From NCBI GenBank assembly GCA_038380435.1, contig JAWZYU010000001.1:15170001-15234000 (forward strand): 64,000 bases of DNA, given 5' to 3'. The notes under the pieces were generated by a model that saw only the letters and a program-made list of their open reading frames with translations, was not told the DNA's origin and ran no database searches. Shown in pieces: positions 57,905 through 64,000 of this stretch (position 1 is its first letter; each line of letters starts with the position of its first letter). The stretch comes from Ryuthela nishihirai. Its lineage: Eukaryota; Arthropoda; Arachnida; Araneae; Heptathelidae. A program made the translations under genes and the position numbers.

Positions 57905-58117
57905 CAGCTCTACTTTTGAATGGTTGCATCCTTAAGCAGGTGTCTCAATGTAATTGTCTCTGGAGTTTTGTAACAAATACTGGTGTTCTGCGTCATGAGA
58001 TAAAAAGAAGAAAACGGATTATTTCTTGGACTTTTTAAGATTGTGTAGATACTGTGGAAAAATAAGTATATATACCTAAATACTAAACTTTGGCTGTATA
58101 CTTATACAAATAAACAT

Positions 58118-58208
58118 AAAAATTTAGCTGAAAAAAATGTGCATGTTACTGAAAGAGTGGGCTCGTATCCCACTCATGGTAAAACCAAATGTTTTCAGCT
58201 AAATATTT
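58118..58208. repeat. 91-bp fold-back repeat
   Basis: The arms 'aatttagctgaaaa...gagtggg' and 'cccactc...ttttcagctaaatatt' are inverted with a 7-base loop and a few mismatches. It lies right after LINE copy 4. It may be a tiny MITE or a snap-back duplication. Confidence 0.65.
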
Positions 58209-58523
58209 CATGAGTTTCATGTCTACAGAACATCTCATGTGATACAAAACTATTGTATACAGGCAAAGTCTATAATTCGGCAATATAATAAACTGCTTAA
58301 CAAAATCAAAGTAACATATAAAAAGTGACCTAACATTGTACGATGTAATTAAACGAAAAGTTACCCGGAGATTTATTTTAATGGGGAAATGTGCAAGAAT
58401 CCCCTCAGACATCCCTGAGAAAACGAAATTCCCTCAGCCATCTCTCAGACAGGAAATGAATGCATTACAATGATATCATTAAAGCAATAAAATATTGTGC
58501 ATCGCAAAAGTTGATTTCGGATG

Positions 58524-59043
58524 CTCTAAAACAATGTTTACCAAAGTGGGCGATACCGCCCCCTGGGGGGGGGGGGCGCTGGAACGATCCAGGGTGTCGG
58601 TAGTAGCCTCGGGTGCAATTGGGGGACGGTGGAAGCATAAAGAAAGGAGGGAAGATAAAAAAAATGAAAACCAGTTGGTACATGTTTCATCTGTTGTGTA
58701 ACATAGAGTTAAAGTCGTAGTGATTACTTTATTTTCCAAATAAACAAATAAAATTATGCTTCGTTATCTTAATTTTCTGCGTGTAATGCAAAGGTTATTA
58801 TGGTTTATTTTAATAAATAATTTTATAATTTCAAGCTTCAAGGTATCTTATTTACAACAGCATCTTTCTTTACTATGTTGTAGGACGTAGGTAGAAATAT
58901 AGATACATAAAAGAACGCAAATTTGTCACTGCATCTTTCTGTTTGTTCGCTTAAAGAAGGTAGATTTCCAGGGGGCGCAGAGTAATTTTTTTTCCTGAAA
59001 AGGGGTCGGTAGGAAAATAAGTTCGGGAACCTCTGCTCTAAAA
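58524..59043. mobile_element. Non-autonomous hAT element, exact 8-bp TSD
   Basis: The 8-bp direct repeat ctctaaaa (58524-58531 and 59036-59043) flanks a 504-bp element. It starts caatgtttaccaaagtggg and ends gttcgggaacctctg, an imperfect hAT-form inverted repeat. Subterminal G/C-rich 'ccccctggggggg' near the left and 'ccagggggcgc' near the right are also typical. There is no transposase. Confidence 0.85.
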
Positions 59044-59089
59044 TATGCACATGTGATGTCAATATGTAGTATGATCTCCTCTGACTGCT

Positions 59090-59690
59090 ACACTGCTCTG
59101 ACAGCTTCTAAACATGCTGAATAATTGGTTGTTTAGAATGGCCTGAGTTAAAAAACTCATTCTTCCAAAAGAGCTAACTTTATCTTGTAGAATGACTGAA
59201 GAAGTGTCTGACGATTTGCAATGCATCTCCCTAAGGAATCCCTTACATGTTCAATGGTATTTAGGTCTGGGGACAGAGCAGGTCAGGTCATTTGCCTGCT
59301 ATCTTCCATTTCTAAGAACTCCTGTACTAGGTTAGATCGATATGGTGGGACATTGTCTTCCATAAATAAGAAATCAACGCAACCGCAGCCCTAAATAGTC
59401 GCTCATAGGGTTTAAGGATCTCTTCTTGTACCTCTGAGAAGTTGCGGAGAATCCCTCTAACACATGAAGAGGAGTACGGCCTTTGATGATTATAGCACCT
59501 CGCAGCAACACACCACCTCCACCATAAATATCCCTTTCTGCAATATTGGAAGGATGGTATTTTAGTATTTTATTTCCTCGTTCTCAGAGAGACTTTCAAA
59601 GGACAGATTCTAGTAATCTGTCTGTAGGCTAAATCGAGACTCGTCAGAAAACTGAACGTAGGACTGTAGGGCTACAAGTGACATGTTGGC
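59090..59690 (-). pseudogene. Tc1-like transposase remnant
   Basis: The minus strand reads, with several breaks: 'QFSDESRFSLQTD' (first catalytic Asp, near 59640), 'MEDNVPPYRSNLVQEFLEME' (second, near 59350) and 'ALSPDLNTIEHVRDSLGR' (third position Glu, near 59270). A short C-terminal helix follows. All three acidic positions remain recognisable, although the gene is far decayed. Terminal repeats were not identified. Confidence 0.7.
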
Positions 59691-59867
59691 ATAACCAGTT
59701 AGAAGAGCATTTCGGTAATTGGGAGTTAGTGGGACACAAACCACTGGCTCCTGCGATGGAGCTCACTCGTACTAAGCTTTCGTTACATTGTTCTACTGAA
59801 ATTCTTTTCTGAAGTGGCAGCAGAAACCTTAAGAGACAGTTGACGTGAAGTCATAGTCGGTAACGTG

Positions 59868-60216
59868 CCATGCTCGTAATTTGTAGTTCCCAGGTTCCAG
59901 TCTCAGCTGGACCAGCGTTGAGAATTATCTCTGAAAAATTCTACGCCTTGTCCACAGTCAGTAGGGGACACTGATGAGCTTGGACAGGCCACCGTCCGTT
60001 GAATGGGACATTAAGCCTTGGCACCCTGTGCGTGAGAGTCATACCCTGTGCACGTTAAAGAACACTCTGGTTGGTCTTGACGGGAGGCTACCATCCGTCT
60101 TTCAACAGCTGTTCCACTGGGTTCCCTCCCCCAACCTTCTCTGAGCTTTCCGGGTCCTTGTGACCAGGCTATTAGCCCATTGTGTGCAAAAAGTGCTGCT
60201 CAGAGGTAATTGTACT
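59868..60216 (+). mobile_element. SINE-A copy 8
   Basis: This begins within the tRNA head ('gctcgtaatttgtagttccc'), has a mutated B box 'ggttccagtct', the core 'ccgttgaatgggacattaag', 'gtgcacgttaaagaacac', and tail 'ctcagaggtaa'. It lies just beyond the Tc1 remnant. Confidence 0.8.
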
Positions 60217-60420
60217 ATTTGTTGCCAGATGTTCAGCAACCACGGCAATCCCCGGTTCTGTCTCACGACACTACCAAGTTAACGGAAAGCCGTGATTATC
60301 TAAAGTCGGGGGCAAGAATACACAACATAGATGCATCTCATCCCCAACCTCACATGGCAGCCGTCCTATAGAATGAAAGCTAACCACCGGGAGAAACCTG
60401 AAATTTAATCTGTTCCCCGG
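60217..60420. other. Unique spacer before the tandem array
   Basis: Less AT-rich than average. No gene or repeat is recognised. Confidence 0.35.
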
Positions 60421-61459
60421 TTAACCATGAACCAAATCGTTCAGCCATGAACCAAATCGTTCAGCCGTGCCCTTGAACTGCTCCACGGAGCACCTGATGG
60501 AGGTCTTGACACCGTCCAACCGGGCCACTAAACCGGTCAGTGATGTCTTCGACCTCAGTAGGTCTTGGCTCTGTCAAACCGGGGACCCAATCCGGTCAGC
60601 AAAGTCTTCGACCGGTTGCTGGGCCCGAAGCCCCCCCACCACGACAAGGTGGTCCCCTATCCGGGGGTTGCTCAGAGGTAAAACAAACCAACCCATTCTA
60701 CTTTTCAGTCCTGCAATTAGAGTCATATCAGGCATGTCAAATTAAAATCACTCGTGAGCGACCTTGGCCAGCTCTTCGTTAACCATGAACCAAATCGTTC
60801 AGTCGTGCCCTTGAACTGCTCCACGGAGCACCTGATGGAGGTCTTGACACCGTCCAACCGGGCCACTAAACTGGTCAGCGATGTCTTCGACCTCAGTAGG
60901 TCTTGGCTCTGTCAAACCGGTGACCCAATCCGGTCAGCAAAGTCTTCGACCGGTTGCTGGGCCCGAAGCCCCCCCCCCCCACGACAAGGTGGTCCCCTAT
61001 CCGGGGGTGCTCAGAGGTAAAACAAACCAACCCATTCTACTTTTTCGTCCTGCAATTAGAGTCATATCAGTCATGTCGAATTAAAATCACTCGTGAGCGA
61101 CCTTGGCCAGCTCTTCGTTAACCATGAACCAAATCGTTCAGTCGTGCCCTTGAACTGCTCCACGGAGCACCTGATGGAGGTCTTGACACCGTCCAACCGG
61201 GCCACTAAACTGGTCAGCGATGTCTTCGACCTCAGTAGGTCTTGGCTCTGTCAAACCGGTGACCCAATCCGGTCAGCAAAGTCTTCGACCGGTTGCTGGG
61301 CCCGAAGCCCCCCCCCCCCCCCCACGACAAGGTGGTCCCCTATCCGGGGGTGCTCAGAGGTAAAACAAACCAACCCATTCTACTTTTTCGTCCTGCAATT
61401 AGAGTCATATCAGTCATGTCGAATTAAAATCACTCGTGAGCGACCTTGGCCAGCTCTTC
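60421..61459 (+). repeat. Three ~340-bp GC-rich tandem units
   Basis: Units begin ttaaccatgaaccaaatcgt at 60421, 60779 and 61118 and end ccttggccagctcttc at 61459. They are nearly identical. Unit 1 has an extra 20-bp duplication of its start (60445-60464). A C-run grows from 7 (unit 1, then acc) to 12 (unit 2) and 16 (unit 3). Each unit contains 'gctcagaggtaaaacaaacc', the SINE-A tail, so the array may derive from a SINE-A insertion and its flank. Long open frames (such as 61093-61539) arise because units are GC-rich and low in stops. I do not call a gene. Confidence 0.9.
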
Positions 61460-62691
61460 TGGTGATGGTTCCTGTCTCCAGGAACTATTTCCAAAGGTGT
61501 CGGTACCATCTTTCTCAATACATTGAGCGATCTTGCTAACTTCTACTGCGACTGTCCTGCTTCGTCTTTCAGTACCTTCTCACCTCCCCTCCGTCGGAAG
61601 GAATCATCTAAAGGATGATGGGTTGCGATATTCAGTAGAAATAATGATATTAATCCTCATTATGAGCAACAGTTTTGAAATGGAGTGATCTGGTAGCAAC
61701 TCGTGTTTTCGTAAGCATTAGTAACTTGCATGTAACAAGGAATTGTGAGATCGCAGATAAATTTCGATTGTATGTTTTAGATTTGAATATATTGTTGCCT
61801 ATAATAGCGTATTTCTACATTCGGGGCGTTGTTAAAAAATTTAAATATTCATGAAAAACGCTGTGTTTTGTCAATCACTATAGTTTGGTCCTTTTTAAAG
61901 TTTATTCGCCTGACAGAGAAATGGATATCTGTTCACCTTTTGAAATATATTCTAAGATATTCTAATTACAGGCTATCAAGGAATCTAACAAAGAAATGAT
62001 GAACCCTTTACCTTCTTCGACGTTTTTTCCCTGGACAAAAAGTAGAGATTCTAGCAGGGGGGGGGGGGTCTCGTGACTAAAATGTTTGATGGGTCACTGT
62101 AGCTACCACGAGTAACACCCAAAAGTAGGGAAAAAAATTGGGGAGATTCCTGATAATGAATTGAACTGAATCGAACTGAAAAGACGTTCTATAATTCATA
62201 TTTTCAACTGTTCTCAAAACTAATTTTTGACAAAAAAAAGAAACAAACTCGGAAAGTTGTTCTGCTCCTTTCAAGTTCATTCAACATTTTCTCCCTCCCC
62301 CTATGATAATTATCTACATATATGTATATATGCATTTTTCTACAATGTTCTAGTGGTAGTTCAAAAAAAAACTATTCGTGAAAAATATATCTAATATAAA
62401 GGTTTACTATTTTTTTTTGGACTCCATTCCGATTATAAAGTAATATTTATTATTTTAAACTGAATTACTCGTAGCAAATATAATAAAATTAATTATATAA
62501 AAATAACTGAAAGGGAATATTTGGAGAGCAGTTGATATCGAAGAGTGGATCTTCGAGTTGGAAGTCAAAAGACTTTATACTGAGCTAAGCACCGCTGATG
62601 AAACTGCTTGTTAAAATGATTTATTCCTGTTTCATTGTACCATCAAATGTTCAACACTCGTTACGTAACAGACCTTCGACTATTAGTTGCA
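61460..62691. other. No recognisable gene
   Basis: AT-rich, with a G-run near 62059-62067 and small simple repeats. I see no supported exon or transposon. Confidence 0.4.
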
Positions 62692-62907
62692 GTCGCTCAA
62701 ATGAATATCCGAACACTATGGTTGATTACAGAATTCAGAAAACATATCTGGCAACGATTTTTTTTAGAAATTAGTGATCTGGCAACCTTCGTGTCACGTG
62801 ACACGAAGGTTGCCAGATCACTAATTTCTAAAAAATAATTCGCTGCCAGATATTTTTACTGAATTCTGTAATCAACCATAGTGTTCCGATATTTATTTGA
62901 ACGACTG
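62692..62907. repeat. ~216-bp palindrome without spacer
   Basis: The arms 62692-62797 and 62798-62907 are reverse complements at roughly 90% by eye, centred on gtgtcac|gtgacac with no loop. The innermost ~35 bp are perfect. There is no ORF or recognisable transposon end. It directly abuts R1 copy 2; R1 copy 1 at 3958 has no such palindrome. Confidence 0.9.
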
Positions 62908-63305
62908 TACATTGTTGAATCAGCCAATCAAGTGCCATGGGCCACTACAAAATGGTGACTCACTTTCTGCAGTTCATTGCTATTGTATTTCAGCACATGC
63001 GCATTCGTGTAATCGCCATAAGGAATAAAGTTAAGATTCCGGGGCGATGGTCGTAATAGAAAAAATTCATATTATTTACACTAAATCAGACCACATAGCA
63101 CTGTTTCGCAAAGTAAATGCTGTGCTTGTGTACATAACATGGCAAATAATGATTACAAAACGAATATTAAAACGATATTATGTTGATTTAGATATAAGAA
63201 AATATGAATACTTAATTTGAATTTCATTTATTATTTCTTGTAATAATATTTTTTTTGGGGGGAGCAATGCCCCCAGACGGCCTATGGACGAGCCGACCCT
63301 GGTTT
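62905..63305 (+). repeat. Dispersed repeat family R1, copy 2
   Basis: This aligns with 3958-4335 in the same order and orientation ('gaatcagccaatcaagtg', 'gttaagattccggggcg', 'gcaatgcccccagacggcct'). It is diverged with small indels. Unknown class; possibly an end of a larger element. Confidence 0.7.
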
Positions 63306-63654
63306 CTAGTGCATTCCCCCATTCAAAGATGTGGCAGCATTATTGTTCATATATTGCCAAAAATGGCTTAAGAAGACAGGTTTTCGGTTGCATATATCAA
63401 AATCGTCAATGGACAGACCTGGCGAAATTCATTTATACTAAACACCTGGCAAACTACTATTATGACACAGGATGCATTGTTTGTATAAATTCCAACCTGG
63501 AAATAGAGAGTTATACAGATGAATTCGGGAGCAGGCTAAAAAATGTGTCAAGAGTCAATGGAAACATTTTCTAAGATGAAAAATGATCTCTGGTGGCTAA
63601 ATAGGCTTGGCACCTACTCCTCGCGCTGCAAACGAGACCACTAAGTAATGCTAA
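63306..63654. other. No recognisable feature
   Basis: A 96-residue open frame (63284-63574) spans the end of R1 and this stretch. It has no motif I know and is not called. Confidence 0.35.
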
Positions 63655-63888
63655 GAGGTCTCGTCTTTCGGATGGGACATAAAGCTGTAGGCCGTGTGCG
63701 TAAGAGCCTTGTGTACGTTAATGAACATGCTAGATGGCCTTGACGGTAGGCTAGCATCTGTCTTAACTATCCAGTGAGTCCCCTTCCTCCAACATTCTTT
63801 GAGCTTTCGGAGTCCCTGTGACCTGGTCATTTAGCCCATTGAGTCAAAACAGTGTCGCTGACAGGTAAAAAAACCCAAATGCTAAGCA
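63655..63888 (+). mobile_element. SINE-A copy 9, degenerate
   Basis: This starts near the conserved core ('cggatgggacataaagc'), then 'gtgtacgttaatgaacatgc', 'gatggccttgacggtagg' and the tail 'gacaggtaaaaaaaccc'. The tRNA head is absent, or replaced by the unrelated 'cctcgcgctgcaaacgaga'. It is older than copies 3 or 7. Confidence 0.75.
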
Positions 63889-64000
63889 GCAGCCATTCCT
63901 CTCTTCGCTTAAAGATAGACCCATAAAGGGTTCTGGGAATGATTTGAGATTGTCATTCCTTTTTCATAGAACATGTCTGGAGATCTTGCTACCTAATTCA

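Larger units (their letters stand above)
55762..58110 (+). mobile_element. RTE-like LINE copy 4, core missing
   Basis: The left piece (55762-56215) aligns with 1190-1570 of copy 1, including the 'cctactaactctaacagaga' linker phrase and 'ggttggcagagcatttcact'. The right piece (57905-58110) aligns with 2545-2710: 'LNGCILKQVSQCNCLWSFVT', then 'RHEIKRRKRI'. The RT core is gone; instead the interval holds unrelated DNA and a SINE-B. A 70-bp palindrome sits at 55809-55878. Confidence 0.7.

Noticed and set aside
61093..61539. 148-residue protein in the GC-rich array
   Set aside because: The same array is open in more than one frame, codes only for repeated low-complexity sequence including a run encoded by a C-homopolymer, and contains a SINE tail.
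63284..63574. 96-residue possible gene
   Set aside because: It begins inside the R1 repeat and shows no recognisable domain or conservation evidence.

Overview
This 64 kb window is eukaryotic nuclear DNA. It is strongly AT-rich and intron- or intergenic-like, with no operons and no dense genes. It is packed with decayed transposable elements (TEs). The transposon mix (RTE-like LINE, Tc1/mariner, pogo/Tigger, hAT/ZBED5-type, tRNA-derived SINEs, a Gypsy-like gag-pro) and one recognisable exon of a glutamate-gated chloride channel point to an invertebrate. An arthropod, probably a chelicerate such as a spider, is my inference; nothing in the window proves it.

The only convincing host gene is the 3'-terminal coding exon of a Cys-loop anion channel (GluCl-type TM4 and stop) at about 11981-12211 on the + strand, followed by a putative 3'UTR. 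I recognised no upstream exon in the first 12 kb.

Layout. 0-3.2 kb: two RTE-type LINE copies head to head around a ~149-bp tandem repeat; the rightward copy is nearly complete. 3.2-11.8 kb: fold-back MITE, mariner with a nested SINE, SINE, a short pogo element with exact TA target duplications, a second LINE class, Tc1 remnant. 11.9-13.1 kb: channel exon and 3'UTR. 15.2-18.3 kb: an hAT-like element containing a full-length Tigger, a SINE and a third tRNA-like repeat. 19.1-20.4 kb: Tc1 element with both terminal repeats. 22.7-23.9 kb: internally deleted LINE. 24.9-26.5 kb: transposase remnant and two tandem repeats. 26.5-37 kb: mostly featureless AT-rich DNA with one MITE. 37.1-38.2 kb: mariner with nested SINE. 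41.2-44.4 kb: Gypsy-like LTR-gag-protease segment lacking pol. 44.4-49.7 kb: a LINE split by a ZBED5-like hAT transposon. 52-64 kb: SINE-rich region with Tc1 remnants, an exact hAT MITE, a 3 x 340-bp tandem array and a long palindrome.

These parts do not form a pathway. They record successive insertions that can be ordered in time: SINE into mariner, hAT into LINE, Tigger and SINE into hAT. Two patterns stand out. One tRNA-derived SINE family (about ten copies here) repeatedly sits inside DNA transposons. Many short near-perfect palindromes with almost no spacer occur, at least two of them inside LINE copies where the non-palindromic relative is present in the same window. I found no new enzymatic or defence system.
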